A DNA stretch of 64,000 bases, taken from positions 1 to 64,000 of IMG/VR virus record IMGVR_UViG_3300022927_000008; one strand, 5' to 3'. The notes beneath the pieces were generated by a model, which was given only the letters and a program-made list of their open reading frames with translations, was not told the origin of the DNA and did not search any database. This DNA is from a virus. Position 1 is the stretch's first letter; the number at the start of each line of letters is the position of its first letter. Made by a program: the position numbers and the translations under genes. This document shows, one piece after another, positions 9,095-17,693 of this stretch.

Positions 9095-10975
9095 TTAGAA
9101 TGTTGTTACTCTGCCTCTTATATCAGAATTAGGAAATTTAACTTCGAAAATAGAAGGATCTACTGAGGGATAAATAACATTATTTAATGTAGCTCCTGGT
9201 ATGTCATATCCATATTGGGAATAATTGCCCCCTGTTTTGTTTGATATATTAATATTACCAACTGTTTGTACTCCTTCTACCTGATCTAATAAAATAAATA
9301 ATTCTTTAAGAAGGATAGGTTGGTTTATTTGTATATTTTTTATATTAAAATAGGATTTTAGTTGTGTTATACATTTTGAAATTACCTCATTACTATTATA
9401 ATTAGGGTATGTAATAATATCAAAATCAACCCCTATATTAACAATATAAGCATCTGATAATTTTATAGAATCGTTAGCACTTCTATACTGAGACAAATAA
9501 GTAGTAAGATTTTGTTTTAAAGCATCAGTAGCAGTTGTTAACTGGCCTTCCCCATTATAAGCTGCTATATATAAATTTAAAGTTTTTATACTCTCCCCAG
9601 GAGATAAAGAACTAAGCTTTGTAGGTTCTATATAAGCTTTAGCAATAGTACCATATTCTGGGGGTAAGCTTAGTGCTCTTATTAAATAATCTTCTTGAGT
9701 TACTGTTCGTAGTTGCCCCCCAAAAGTACCTAATGAATTATTTCTTAGTTCTTCAATGTTATCTCCATCATCACCCCCACTTGCCCCTCCAGGGTTGGTT
9801 GCAAAGAATGAGTTAAATATGTCTTGTGCTAGGTTATTAGTATTATCTAAATCTGCTTGTTGAAATTGTATATCTCCCGTTACACTGTTTAATACATTAG
9901 ATTCTACATTAGAAGATACTCCCCCTCCTACTAAATATCTAACAGTTAGTGTAGTATTTTTTGGGGCTATACCGTAAGTTTTAGTATATAAAAAATTAGT
10001 AGGATTAAAAGCTGTTTGTAACTTGTCTTTACCATAGGGCAATCCTATACCTACATTTGTAGGATTAGGCACAAACACAGCATCCGAATCATTTTGGGTT
10101 CCTGCTCCAAATTGTATATCTAGTTGGGTTTTAGATTTAAAGCGAGTAACATACCTTCTAGGTACTTTTTTCAATTTGAGTAAATATGGTACTTCACTAT
10201 TATCAAGTGATAGATTTGGATTAGGCCCAAATTTATCTCCTTCATTTTGAACATTTTTTAACGTTTCAAATACTGTTTCTTGAGCTAAATAGGGTACTTC
10301 AGTCCACTTATTACCATCACTATCTGTAATGTCTAATACTCCTACGATATTGGCTCCGTTAATAGTTACTGTGGAAAATCTTTGAGCATCTCCTGTGAAA
10401 GAGAAAGTTGTAGTATTAATAGTAGCGGATATAGCTTTTCTAGATTTTTTTAACAAAAACCTTTCAGCGTTTGCACCATCAACCGTATACACAGTAATTT
10501 CTGTGGGATCCATTGAAGATGACACCGTAAAATCAATAGAATCTTGTACTAAAAATTTAGTACTATTCCCTAAAGTAGAAGAAACTACAGCATTTTCTTT
10601 TATTTTAAGAGCATACCTCCAATCTGGTTGGTAGGTACCATTTGTTAGTCTAGCAGGGATTTGTTGATAAAAATCAACATCTACTGTGGCTACACCTGTT
10701 GCTTTAGGTTTATAACCCATCATATATGCTAAATCATACAAGTTAGGTTCTTGACGGGCGTATTGTAAAAATGTTTCTTGAACTTGGTTATCAATATAAA
10801 AGGACAGTACATCTCCTACATAAGAAGCCATTTCAATAAACATTGATCCTGGAGAATTAGCACTAAAATCATTATAAGTGTTGGGAAAATAGGTTTTAGA
10901 AAATTCTATTAACCCCCTTCTAAGAGTATCAAAATCTCTGTTTATATATTTTATATCTTTATTTGTGTTAGCCAT
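9095..10975 (-). CDS. gp6: Baseplate wedge protein gp6-like
   Basis: A 626-residue homologue of T4 gp6, the J-family protein that joins baseplate wedges into a ring. The N-terminus (YINRDFDTLRRGLIEFSKTYFPNTY, then SPGSMFIEMASYVGDVLSFYIDNQVQETFLQYA, residues about 10-72) is the characteristic helical start of this family. The body carries the beta-rich J-like core and the C-terminal region IDFDIITYPNYN...NQPILLKELFILLDQVEGVQTV. The ATG overlaps the gp25 stop (TAATG), so the two are translationally coupled as in many contractile tails. T4 gp6 is about 660 residues. Confidence 0.9.
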   Translation of the reverse strand: MANTNKDIKYINRDFDTLRRGLIEFSKTYFPNTYNDFSANSPGSMFIEMASYVGDVLSFYIDNQVQETFLQYARQEPNLYDLAYMMGYKPKATGVATVDVDFYQQIPARLTNGTYQPDWRYALKIKENAVVSSTLGNSTKFLVQDSIDFTVSSSMDPTEITVYTVDGANAERFLLKKSRKAISATINTTTFSFTGDAQRFSTVTINGANIVGVLDITDSDGNKWTEVPYLAQETVFETLKNVQNEGDKFGPNPNLSLDNSEVPYLLKLKKVPRRYVTRFKSKTQLDIQFGAGTQNDSDAVFVPNPTNVGIGLPYGKDKLQTAFNPTNFLYTKTYGIAPKNTTLTVRYLVGGGVSSNVESNVLNSVTGDIQFQQADLDNTNNLAQDIFNSFFATNPGGASGGDDGDNIEELRNNSLGTFGGQLRTVTQEDYLIRALSLPPEYGTIAKAYIEPTKLSSLSPGESIKTLNLYIAAYNGEGQLTTATDALKQNLTTYLSQYRSANDSIKLSDAYIVNIGVDFDIITYPNYNSNEVISKCITQLKSYFNIKNIQINQPILLKELFILLDQVEGVQTVGNINISNKTGGNYSQYGYDIPGATLNNVIYPSVDPSIFEVKFPNSDIRGRVTTF

Positions 10976-11397
10976 TAAGCACTAAAATTTAGTTCAAGAG
11001 TATCATTTTCATTAAAAACCGCGTAAGACATAATAACTTTTAATGTTAACCCATCGGGGTCTCCAAATACTTCTAGTTTCTTCAAATCAACCTCAGGAAA
11101 GTGTGTAAATAAAGAAGCTTTTACAATCTGCTTAACAGTTTCGTAGGTGTTGTCTGTTAATTGATCAAATAAAATATTTTTTAAACCCCCACCATAGTCT
11201 GGGTTTAAAGGTCTTTCTCCAGGGCTAGTATAAAAAAATACTGCTAAGTTAGAATTTATTTGGTCTTTTGTAGTATAATTAACTTTAAAAGGAGTAGATG
11301 AACCTGATACAGCAAATGCTGAGAAAGGGTAAGCAACCCCAACAGCCTTCCTAGGTTGTTTATCTAAAGGGAATATGTTGGTTTGCTTTATAGCCAT
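10975..11397 (-). CDS. gp25: Baseplate wedge protein gp25-like (gpW/gp25 family)
   Basis: A 140-residue protein of the gpW/gp25 family, a baseplate wedge core component that contacts the sheath initiator. Diagnostic is FFYTSPGERPLNPDYGG at residues about 54-70, matching the family's 'T-x-x-G-E-R-x-x-x-P-x-F/Y-G' signature, followed by the ILFDQ strand. Length is typical. It sits directly upstream of gp6 and overlaps it by one base (TAATG), the standard gene pair of contractile injection systems. Confidence 0.92.
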   Translation of the reverse strand: MAIKQTNIFPLDKQPRKAVGVAYPFSAFAVSGSSTPFKVNYTTKDQINSNLAVFFYTSPGERPLNPDYGGGLKNILFDQLTDNTYETVKQIVKASLFTHFPEVDLKKLEVFGDPDGLTLKVIMSYAVFNENDTLELNFSA

Positions 11398-11726
11398 TAT
11401 TTACTATTCATTAACCCCATTATTTGATCCATGTTAACTTCTCCTGCAGGTAAGTCCCCCCCAGGTACCCCTCCTTGGGGATTAAAAGGTTTGGGTACAT
11501 TTTGAGAAGTAAATTGAGTTCGCATATCTCCTAATATATTTTGGTATGCTGCTCTTTTTTCCTTTGAGCTCATTGAAGGACCATCAACAACCTTTTGGGG
11601 TTGAATATTTTCTACAACTGTTTGTTTAGGGGATTTGACTGCCTCAAGTAAAATATCTTTTAATTCTTCTTGTATTGCTTCCTTAACTGCTTGTTTTATT
11701 AATGATTTTAACGCGTTTTGTTTCAT
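11397..11726 (-). CDS. Small protein of baseplate operon (109 aa)
   Basis: A 109-residue protein with a basic/amphipathic N-terminal helix (MKQNALKSLIKQAVKEAIQEELKDILLEAVK) and a Pro/Gly-rich C-terminus ending DQIMGLMNSK. Its N-terminus contains LLE, matching the L-x-E pattern cut by T4 prohead protease, but position in the baseplate operon argues against a head protein. Stop overlaps the gp25 start by one base. It follows a close ATATTTAT motif. Unrecognised; possibly a chaperone or connector. Confidence 0.7.
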   Translation of the reverse strand: MKQNALKSLIKQAVKEAIQEELKDILLEAVKSPKQTVVENIQPQKVVDGPSMSSKEKRAAYQNILGDMRTQFTSQNVPKPFNPQGGVPGGDLPAGEVNMDQIMGLMNSK

Positions 11727-11731
11727 TATTT

Positions 11732-11739
11732 ATAAATAT
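11732..11739 (-). promoter_or_regulatory. Late-type promoter motif ATATTTAT, 5 nt from ATG
   Basis: Minus-strand AAATATTTATAAATAATG. The motif ends 5 nt before the start of the 109-residue gene, so a transcript starting about 6 nt after it would be leaderless. It would drive the gp25-gp6 group. Confidence 0.5.
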
Positions 11740-11743
11740 TTAA

Positions 11744-12622
11744 TTAATCTGCCCTTAAATTATCTCTATCTATTACAAATTTTAATTCTTCTATTAATAC
11801 TGAAGGTTCTTGAGTGAAGGATAATTCTGAGCTTAAAAGAGCAATTCCACTTTTGTTTAAAGCATTAGCTCTTTTTCTGTTTATTCTTGAATTAAAGGGG
11901 ATTTCCTCAATTTCAAATGTAAATCCTCTATAAGTAGTTTCTAATAAGCTAGATTCATTTGCTTGTATAACCTCTTCTACAAATTCTACAACTTTAGGGT
12001 CTAAAGGTTCAATTTTATTTTTTAAAGAAGGCTCATCACTCCCCTCAATACACTCTAATAAAGAGAAGTCTAATTTTTCTAATTGACATATAAAATCTTT
12101 TAAAGCATTAGCAAATAATTGTATGGCTATATTGGCAGATATTAAACCATCTTGTATAGGAATTAATTTTGGGGCACCATTTCCCTTAAATTTACCTTTT
12201 TCCACTGCATTTTGGCCTGCTGATATCCCTGAGGATACTACACCTGGTATGGGGAGGGGAACAAACATACTACCGATAGCAACACTTGTTGCCACTGTAG
12301 ATGTTGCTTTAATAACTGCTAATACTACATTAACTAGAGTACTTGCCCCCGATATAGAACTCCCTATTCTATCCACAGTTGCATATACCCTTGATAATAA
12401 GGTTACAATATTGTTTCTAGTGTTTATAATTTTTTCTAATTGTTGGGGAGGAGGACATACTTCTAAATCACTTGTAAGGTTAGTAATTTTACTAGTATAC
12501 TTGTTTTTAATTTCTGCTATTTTTTGCATAATAAGAGTTACCAATCTCTGTATACTAGGGAGAGGAGGCAGCAAGGACAATATCTGCTGATTATCATTTG
12601 TAGGAGTACAAATACTAGCCAT
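11744..12622 (-). CDS. Putative tail/baseplate protein with hydrophobic centre (292 aa)
   Basis: A 292-residue protein. The N-terminal third is helical (LVTLIMQKIAEIKNKYTSKITNL). Residues about 90-135 form a long hydrophobic small-residue stretch (VNVVLAVIKATSTVATSVAIGSMFVPLPIPGVVSSGISAG) that could be a membrane-active segment. The C-terminus is soluble. It is coupled to the spike-hub gene upstream (shared base at 12622). A hub, tape-measure-related or DNA-delivery role would fit the context, but no family is recognised. Confidence 0.65.
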   Translation of the reverse strand: MASICTPTNDNQQILSLLPPLPSIQRLVTLIMQKIAEIKNKYTSKITNLTSDLEVCPPPQQLEKIINTRNNIVTLLSRVYATVDRIGSSISGASTLVNVVLAVIKATSTVATSVAIGSMFVPLPIPGVVSSGISAGQNAVEKGKFKGNGAPKLIPIQDGLISANIAIQLFANALKDFICQLEKLDFSLLECIEGSDEPSLKNKIEPLDPKVVEFVEEVIQANESSLLETTYRGFTFEIEEIPFNSRINRKRANALNKSGIALLSSELSFTQEPSVLIEELKFVIDRDNLRAD

Positions 12623-13845
12623 TATGTTGTAAAATTATTTTTAGATTTAGCTCTGCTCTGCAAACTCGCTTTTACAGAATTCAAAGTAGGTACTACATTA
12701 GCTGAAGCTAAGGGGGTTGATGCTAGTTTAGCATTAGGGGGTTCTCCTCCATAAGCTGTAAAAAATTGAACTAAAGCATCTATCATAGATACTAACTGAG
12801 TTATAGTAATATCCCCCTTTAAAAGGGGCTCAGTAGCATCTTTATTTCCTAAATAAATTTTATTAGTAGCTATTATAAATTCTTTAGAATCAATATTAAT
12901 AGAAGAAGGAGAATTTAAACTAATAGAGTTATTAGAAGATAATAATATACTATCTGTTTTAGAATTTAAAACAATTCTCCCTGAATTGAAAAGGATTTGG
13001 TTTGCTGTATATTCGCTAACTTTAGTAGGAGCCTGTCTGTAACTATTATAAGTTTCACTTGAAGTTTCTAAAGGAATTTTTTGTCCTTGCGTAAAATAAG
13101 CTGAGGATTGATCTTTGTTAACATCTTCAGATATTGGAATCCAACTATCTTGAGTTAAATCTTGAGGTTGACCATTTCTAATTATAATAATAGGATCTCC
13201 ATTTTCACCTACTGATGACCATTTATTTGAGGAGTTTTTTAATGTACTTCCTAATCTAATAGAATTACCCCACCTTCCTTCTAGAATATGATCCCCGATA
13301 TAAAACTGTAAAGGGTAAGTATTAATTTTTTCATTAAATCCTTCTCCTAAGTCAATTTCCGTAGAATTATCATTAACCCTTCTTATATCTTGTGGTATAC
13401 CTTCCGAAGATTTTTCATAATCTTGTTGGGAATTACTATTAGGAGATTGAGTAGGGTCTGGGAGAGCATTATGATGTTGACTATTCCATAAATTTATAGG
13501 GGGAAAATAATAGGCTTCGGTTAAATTAGTATCCTCTTGACTATTGGGGGATGCTAAAAATACTATGGACACTAATTCATTAATTAATGGGAAAAATTTT
13601 TGATTAGGAAAAAGAGGAGAAGCTACATTTACCACCTCAGTAGCAAATGGAAATTTAACACTATCAAAAAAAATAGTACCTACACCATTCCACTCCCCAT
13701 AAGTTTTAAACTCAGGATGGTTACTATCTAGTATAATATCCTTCACCCTCACAGAAACTATATTAGTCCCTGTTTTAGGAGGAGTTAATGAGGAATTTTC
13801 GTTACCCCTAACAAGTGCTGATATGCCATATTGTTGTTGGGGCAT
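12622..13845 (-). CDS. Baseplate hub/central spike protein, gp5/gpV-like, no lysozyme domain
   Basis: A 407-residue protein with an N-terminal OB-fold-like part (residues about 20-110: VSVRVKDIILDSNHPEF ... GVGTIFFDSV ... PLINELVSIVFLASPN). A C-terminal region of short regular strands follows (GRIVLNSKTDSILLSSNNSISLNSPSSINIDS, about residues 290-325), the triple-stranded beta-helix pattern of T4 gp5C, P2 gpV and VgrG spikes. No lysozyme catalytic domain is visible between them, unlike T4 gp5. It heads the baseplate gene run and overlaps both neighbours by one base. Confidence 0.75.
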   Translation of the reverse strand: MPQQQYGISALVRGNENSSLTPPKTGTNIVSVRVKDIILDSNHPEFKTYGEWNGVGTIFFDSVKFPFATEVVNVASPLFPNQKFFPLINELVSIVFLASPNSQEDTNLTEAYYFPPINLWNSQHHNALPDPTQSPNSNSQQDYEKSSEGIPQDIRRVNDNSTEIDLGEGFNEKINTYPLQFYIGDHILEGRWGNSIRLGSTLKNSSNKWSSVGENGDPIIIIRNGQPQDLTQDSWIPISEDVNKDQSSAYFTQGQKIPLETSSETYNSYRQAPTKVSEYTANQILFNSGRIVLNSKTDSILLSSNNSISLNSPSSINIDSKEFIIATNKIYLGNKDATEPLLKGDITITQLVSMIDALVQFFTAYGGEPPNAKLASTPLASANVVPTLNSVKASLQSRAKSKNNFTT

Positions 13846-14183
13846 TATTTTTTATCCTTGCCAAATTTCTTTATTTCACCTAATAACTGCTCTTTTTCAG
13901 CGTCTGTCATGCCAAAATTGTCATCATCAACATCATTTTGAACTGCTTTTTGGACAATATTTGCCATTTTTATAAGCTGCTCATCATTTTTAACAGATAT
14001 TTCGAGATATTCCTTAAGTAAAGGAACTACCAAGGTAGCATCCCCAATATCCTGAATAAGAGGTTTTAGCTCAGAAATAAGAGTAGAAATTTGTTCTTCT
14101 TTTTTCTTTTGATTATTGTAAATTTCTTCAAGAAGATCAGAAAATTTTTTACCTCCAAATATATCTTTATCTAATTGTCCCAT
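13845..14183 (-). CDS. Small helical protein upstream of spike hub (112 aa)
   Basis: A 112-residue charged, helical protein. Residues 15-60 have heptad character (SDLLEEIYNNQKKKEEQISTLISELKPLIQDIG), so a coiled coil is likely; the C-terminus is acidic then Lys-rich. The start is followed closely upstream by two overlapping late motifs. Its stop shares a base with the spike-hub start (ATGCCCC...). Function unknown; an assembly factor is plausible from position. Confidence 0.7.
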   Translation of the reverse strand: MGQLDKDIFGGKKFSDLLEEIYNNQKKKEEQISTLISELKPLIQDIGDATLVVPLLKEYLEISVKNDEQLIKMANIVQKAVQNDVDDDNFGMTDAEKEQLLGEIKKFGKDKK

Positions 14184-14187
14184 GACA

Positions 14188-14201
14188 ATAAATATAAATA
14201 T
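14188..14201 (-). promoter_or_regulatory. Late-type promoter motif, two overlapping ATATTTAT copies
   Basis: Minus-strand AATATTTATATTTATTGTC precedes the ATG of the 112-residue gene. The proximal copy ends 4 nt before the start codon. It sits over the stop of the late sigma gene, separating it from the baseplate operon. Confidence 0.5.
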
Positions 14202-14917
14202 TAATCAAAGTCTACATACCCATTTTCTAAATAGAAAATATAGTTGTCTTTAAATATATTACTTAGTTGGTCTGCAATACGAGTAATGTGAGGGGTTTTA
14301 ACCTCTACTATTTCCCTAACATAAAGGTAAATAGCTTTTTTATTAAAAATATTTAACCCTTCTCTTTTTCTAAAAACTTCTAATATAGCATCTGCTACTT
14401 TAGCGTCTTTTTCTTTAGGAAATAATTTATAAATATTTTTAGTACAATATTCAATATAGATATCTAAAAAATCAGAAAGATCATCTTTTTCTGTTGGGTT
14501 ATAATCTAAATCATATGAATATTTATCATTATGATAGAGTTCTTCAACAGGAGCTTTATCTACTCGTTTTTTATAGTTTTTAGTATTTTCTATAATTAAA
14601 TATCGCTTAGCAATAGTCCCAAAGTATGAGAATGCTTTAGCCCCACGTTCTGGGTTGAATAGATGAATTTTACTAAGGAGAAATGTAATTACTTCATGTT
14701 GTAAATGTTCTATCTCATTTACTTCTGTGTAGTAAAATTTAAAGGTATGAATTATATTCTCGGTTAGCTTAAAAAAAGCGTAGTGGATCTCATCTCGATA
14801 GATCCTACTACGCTCTTCCGGGTCAATTGTATTGTTATACTTTACTATAGCATCTTCGGTTGCTTGGGTAAAATATTGATTTTTTGTTTTCTTTTTTCTT
14901 TTTCTTACTTCACTCAT
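14201..14917 (-). CDS. gp55: Late-transcription sigma factor, gp55-like
   Basis: A 238-residue protein with a strongly basic start (SEVRKRKKKTKNQYF). Its sigma region-2-like core spans residues about 35-115: AFFKLTENIIHTFKFYYTEVNEIEHLQHEVITFLLSKIHLF, then NPERGAKAFSYFGTIAKRYLI. That last stretch is the hallmark of gp55-type phage late sigma factors, which direct host RNA polymerase to late promoters. Region-4-like DNA-binding parts are absent, as in T4 gp55 (185 aa). It overlaps the upstream membrane-protein gene by 4 bases and lies just upstream of the late structural genes. It is the obvious candidate to read the ATATTTAT motif. Confidence 0.8.
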   Translation of the reverse strand: MSEVRKRKKKTKNQYFTQATEDAIVKYNNTIDPEERSRIYRDEIHYAFFKLTENIIHTFKFYYTEVNEIEHLQHEVITFLLSKIHLFNPERGAKAFSYFGTIAKRYLIIENTKNYKKRVDKAPVEELYHNDKYSYDLDYNPTEKDDLSDFLDIYIEYCTKNIYKLFPKEKDAKVADAILEVFRKREGLNIFNKKAIYLYVREIVEVKTPHITRIADQLSNIFKDNYIFYLENGYVDFD

Positions 14918-15195
14918 AATTTATCCATCCTAAATTGGGATAGAATTCTCTGAAGTTCTTTAATTTGTTCATACATGAAGCCAATCTCGTCATCGCTTTT
15001 AAAGATGCCACGTTCATCTATTTTTTTGAGCTTTTCATCAGAGATTTCTATTATTCGACTTAATTGATCCAAGTAAGTTATATACCCTGCTAGTATATCT
15101 TCTTGTTTTTCATTTTTACGTAAGAGGTTAAAGGTTGTGAATCCTAAGATCACAACCAAAACCCCTAATATACTGATGACGATAGTTTCTATCAT
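14914..15195 (-). CDS. Single-pass membrane protein with cytoplasmic coiled coil (93 aa)
   Basis: A 93-residue protein with one N-terminal membrane helix (residues about 3-25, ETIVISILGVLVVILGFTTFNLL), then a charged helical tail (KNEKQEDILAGYITYLDQLSRIIEISDEKLKKIDERG...). It overlaps both the HD-hydrolase gene (4 bases) and the late sigma gene (4 bases). The pairing with late sigma and HD genes is a conserved-looking arrangement but I cannot assign a role. Confidence 0.75.
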   Translation of the reverse strand: MIETIVISILGVLVVILGFTTFNLLRKNEKQEDILAGYITYLDQLSRIIEISDEKLKKIDERGIFKSDDEIGFMYEQIKELQRILSQFRMDKL

Positions 15196-15962
15196 AATTT
15201 ATCAAAGATATTTTTTAAATTCTCATTTTTAAGCTGAGAAAGTGCTTTATCTTTTGTTGATTTTTTGACTTCTTTCTGTAATGTAAAATTACTTTCCTGG
15301 GTAGGCACGGGATTTTTAAACTTAGGTAACCACTCACGTTCAAATTCAATACGGGCAGCCATCAGATCTGCTTGGTGTAGAATAAATGGGAGAGAAGTAC
15401 GTGGCTTTTGTTCTGGTTGGAATGAGAATAGGTATTTTTTGTTGCCCTCATCATACAAACCATCATGTGTTTGAATAGCAACCATTTCATTAAAGCTATA
15501 TCGAATCCCATGGGATTGGAGTAAAAACAAACCACGATCTGGGACTGAAGCAAATGGGACGGCTTTATTAAACATATAATCTTCCCCTAATTTTTCTCGT
15601 CTCCACTTATCAGTCTGGGGGATGTATGATTCGTTCTCTTCATCTCCCATTTTCCCCAAATCATGATTAATAGCGGAAAATACAAGTTCTTCCTCGGTAA
15701 AAGTAGACATGTCTGCCCCTTCATCAGCCCATAATCCCTGTTGTTTAATAGCACAACGAACAACTCGATTTACGTGTTCAACATAACCACCTGGGAAGGC
15801 ATTGTGGTATTCTTTTTTATGAGCAGCAGGCATCATCATAATGCGGTCCTCATATTTCTCGTAAAACTCAAGAAGTTTTTCTCTGCGAGGTGATGAAATA
15901 TAAGTTTCAATATTCTCGCAGAATTCATCCCAATTGGATTGGATCTGTTCAGCTGTAAGCAT
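15192..15962 (-). CDS. HD-domain metal-dependent phosphohydrolase
   Basis: A 256-residue HD-superfamily protein. Metal-ligand pattern: H63 in GGYVEHVNRV, H100-D101 in SAINHDLGK, further His in QSHG and QTHDG, and the closing Asp in HQADLMAARIEFE. These are the H...HD...H...D ligands of this family. HD proteins hydrolyse nucleotides, cyclic dinucleotides or RNA ends; the substrate here cannot be read from sequence. It is coupled to the small membrane protein and late sigma downstream by 4-base overlaps. Confidence 0.8.
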   Translation of the reverse strand: MLTAEQIQSNWDEFCENIETYISSPRREKLLEFYEKYEDRIMMMPAAHKKEYHNAFPGGYVEHVNRVVRCAIKQQGLWADEGADMSTFTEEELVFSAINHDLGKMGDEENESYIPQTDKWRREKLGEDYMFNKAVPFASVPDRGLFLLQSHGIRYSFNEMVAIQTHDGLYDEGNKKYLFSFQPEQKPRTSLPFILHQADLMAARIEFEREWLPKFKNPVPTQESNFTLQKEVKKSTKDKALSQLKNENLKNIFDKL

Positions 15963-15964
15963 AA

Positions 15965-16165
15965 TTAAACTTTGTTATATTCGTTAGGGGTACGAGGTTC
16001 ACGATCTACTATGGACTTGATATCTTCAAGTAAATCATGGCATTCTTCTATAGACTTAAGCATCTCAGCTATATCTCCTTGCCCTCTATTAACCCAAAAT
16101 TTTAATTGTTTTAAGCGTGATTGTCCCGCTTCTAATTTATTTTGAATGTGATCTCTAAAATACAT
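15965..16165 (-). CDS. Small helical protein (66 aa)
   Basis: A 66-residue charged helical protein (YFRDHIQNKLEAGQSRLKQLKFWVNRGQGDIAEMLKSIEE...). It ends two bases before the HD-hydrolase start, so it is co-transcribed and likely translationally coupled. No family recognised. Confidence 0.65.
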   Translation of the reverse strand: MYFRDHIQNKLEAGQSRLKQLKFWVNRGQGDIAEMLKSIEECHDLLEDIKSIVDREPRTPNEYNKV

Positions 16166-16190
16166 TTTTTTTTTGATTTAAAACTGGAAG

Positions 16191-16640
16191 TTACGATGAG
16201 GATTTTACGAAATCAAGTTGCTTTTTAAGGAAAGCACACTTTTCATATTCTTCTTCATTTTCATAAAACTTAATTGACATTTTGTATGCTTTAGTTAATT
16301 TTTTATAATCCTCTTCTCTTAATATCTTTTGATGATAATCATCCTCTACATCAATTTTTTCAACAAACCCATATGCCCTAGCATATAACATCCTTTCCCC
16401 AGCATATTCAATTTCTTGTATTGAAATGGAAGGATCGGCGGCACCAAAAAAATCAATTAATTGTTTGTTATAGAAAAGATAATTATTAATAATTTTCCAA
16501 AACATCCTAATAAAGTATTTAGGATGATTTTCATCTATTTTAGGAAGTGCACGAGGATTATAATAATTGTAACTCCTCTCATTCCAACCCCAACTGTTAG
16601 AAGATGAATCAAATGAACCAAATATCTTATCTATATCCAA
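16191..16640 (-). CDS. Unknown protein with UVR-like C-terminal motif, TTG start
   Basis: A 149-residue protein, aromatic- and Asn-rich at the N-terminus (SSSNSWGWNERSYNYYNPRALP). Its C-terminus KFYENEEEYEKCAFLKKQLDF resembles the UVR motif found in UvrB/UvrC and Clp-related proteins, and a matching motif ends two other proteins in this window (103 aa at 53.5 kb, 115 aa at 55.6 kb). The only start giving the full conserved-looking protein is TTG at 16640; the next ATG is about 45 codons in. A late motif lies 12 nt upstream. Confidence 0.65.
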   Translation of the reverse strand: MDIDKIFGSFDSSSNSWGWNERSYNYYNPRALPKIDENHPKYFIRMFWKIINNYLFYNKQLIDFFGAADPSISIQEIEYAGERMLYARAYGFVEKIDVEDDYHQKILREEDYKKLTKAYKMSIKFYENEEEYEKCAFLKKQLDFVKSSS

Positions 16641-16652
16641 AATATTTTGTTT

Positions 16653-16660
16653 ATAAATAT
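16653..16660 (-). promoter_or_regulatory. Late-type promoter motif ATATTTAT
   Basis: The motif ends 12 nt before the TTG start of the 149-residue gene, between it and the YkuK-like gene. Confidence 0.4.
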
Positions 16661-16668
16661 GTTATAGT

Positions 16669-17118
16669 TTATTTACAATGATAATCTGCCGCTCTCGTGG
16701 CGATTTGTTTGTTAGGTTTAATATTAACTTTATAACCATGTGATGATGCCCATCCCCTAGCAGCTGAAACTAATCTGTTACTCATGTAATATTCATCCTC
16801 ATTGTAATCCATATCAATTTCAAATCTAAGGCCTGGGAATTCTTTAGATAATGGTTGTACTACTTGCATAGTACGTTCTGTTTCTAACCACAAACGGGAC
16901 CAATCATCTTTAATAGGAGGAAATACTTCTTTCCAATAAATGTAATGAACTCCTCTAAATGGGTAACGATAAGCTATTGCTGTAACGTATATAATTTCTG
17001 ATCCTACTCTTTGGGAATCACTTCCAATATGAATTTCAACGTGAGGTTCGTTTTTTACTATATTCCTTGTATGGATAATGGGACTAACTTTTTTCCCATT
17101 TACTGTTCTAAAATTCAT
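16669..17118 (-). CDS. YkuK-like (DUF458) RNase H-fold protein
   Basis: A 149-residue protein matching the YkuK/DUF458 group. The [27 protein letters not shown] segment (residues about 26-52) has the acidic 'G-[ST]-D-S' strand of RNase H-fold nucleases. A second acidic cluster, [18 protein letters not shown], is near residues 99-116, and a helix follows ([19 protein letters not shown]). The biochemical activity of the family is not established. It lies immediately downstream of tRNA-Ser in the same direction. Confidence 0.7.
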   Translation of the reverse strand: MNFRTVNGKKVSPIIHTRNIVKNEPHVEIHIGSDSQRVGSEIIYVTAIAYRYPFRGVHYIYWKEVFPPIKDDWSRLWLETERTMQVVQPLSKEFPGLRFEIDMDYNEDEYYMSNRLVSAARGWASSHGYKVNIKPNKQIATRAADYHCK

Positions 17119-17119
17119 G

Positions 17120-17204
17120 CGGTGAGAGAGGGATTCGAACCCCCGTTACGTTTCCGTAAACTTGTTTTCAAGACAAGCGCAATCGACCACTCTGCCATCT
17201 CACC
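17120..17204 (-). tRNA. tRNA-Ser (anticodon UGA)
   Basis: Full cloverleaf on the minus strand: acceptor GGTGAGA/TCTCACC with discriminator G; anticodon arm CTTGT-CTTGAAA-ACAAG giving anticodon UGA; long variable arm (TTTACGGAAACGTAA); T-arm GGGGGTTCGAATCCCTC. The 85-nt length and long variable arm are typical of Ser. CCA is not encoded. Confidence 0.93.
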
Positions 17205-17216
17205 GAATTGCTACCC

Positions 17217-17435
17217 TTAACGGGCAGCAATTTCGGATTTAATTTGCTCCAAATCTCGAGCGAGATCACTATAGAGACTCCCAAAGTCACGTTCAAGATC
17301 CCTATCTACTTCGTCAAATGAGTCATCGACATCATCAATCGCTTCTTCAAGATCGCGAACACGATTGTAGAGGTTAAACATAACAGCGAACGTAGCAGCA
17401 AAAGCAGCTGCAATAAAATAAGGAATAAATTCCAT
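17217..17435 (-). CDS. Single-pass membrane protein with acidic coiled coil (72 aa)
   Basis: A 72-residue protein: N-terminal membrane helix ([21 protein letters not shown], residues about 4-24), then a long acidic heptad region ([34 protein letters not shown]...). The topology is the same as the 93-residue protein at 14.9 kb, but there is no clear sequence identity. It sits alone between tRNA-Ser and a small ORF. Function unknown. Confidence 0.65.
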   Translation of the reverse strand: MEFIPYFIAAAFAATFAVMFNLYNRVRDLEEAIDDVDDSFDEVDRDLERDFGSLYSDLARDLEQIKSEIAAR

Positions 17436-17461
17436 AATAAAAAAATTAAAAGGTTAAAAAA

Positions 17462-17626
17462 TTAAAGGATATCCCATTCATAAGCCGCTTGTGTGTAAGC
17501 GGATCCCATACCAAGATGGGGATTGTCTTTAATAAAGGCCATTGCGGTAGACCTAACTTCGGACCTCAAACCGTAAATTTCGGCTTGCTCAAGAATCATT
17601 TCAACAGTCATGCTTCTTTCTATCAT
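17462..17626 (-). CDS. Small unknown protein (54 aa)
   Basis: An ATG at 17626 opens 54 codons ending at 17462: MIERSMTVEMILEQAEIYGL, then RSEVRSTAMAFIKDNPHLGM and GSAYTQAAYEWDIL. It is predicted soluble and helical. A minus-strand TGTATATTTAGAAA segment lies just upstream, similar to the TATATTC box of the GTCAT promoters but without GTCAT boxes. The composition looks coding, and it fills an otherwise empty gap; internal starts at MTVEM are possible. Confidence 0.55.
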   Translation of the reverse strand: MIERSMTVEMILEQAEIYGLRSEVRSTAMAFIKDNPHLGMGSAYTQAAYEWDIL

Positions 17627-17672
17627 TTTCTAAATATACAAAAATTTTTTTAAATTCAAAATTTTGTGATCC

Positions 17673-17693
17673 GGGGGAGGCAATTCCTCCCCC
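17673..17693 (-). terminator. Perfect 8-bp hairpin after DUF932 gene
   Basis: GGGGGAGG-CAATT-CCTCCCCC lies 20 bases beyond the DUF932 stop codon. It is a strong GC stem but lacks an immediate U-tract on the minus strand, so it may be a 3'-end stabiliser or a weak intrinsic terminator. Confidence 0.55.

Noticed and set aside
11397-11726. 109-residue protein as a further capsid-targeted protein
   Set aside because: It has an L-L-E early on, but it lies between spike-hub and gp25 genes and lacks the short tag layout; a tail-operon role is more likely.
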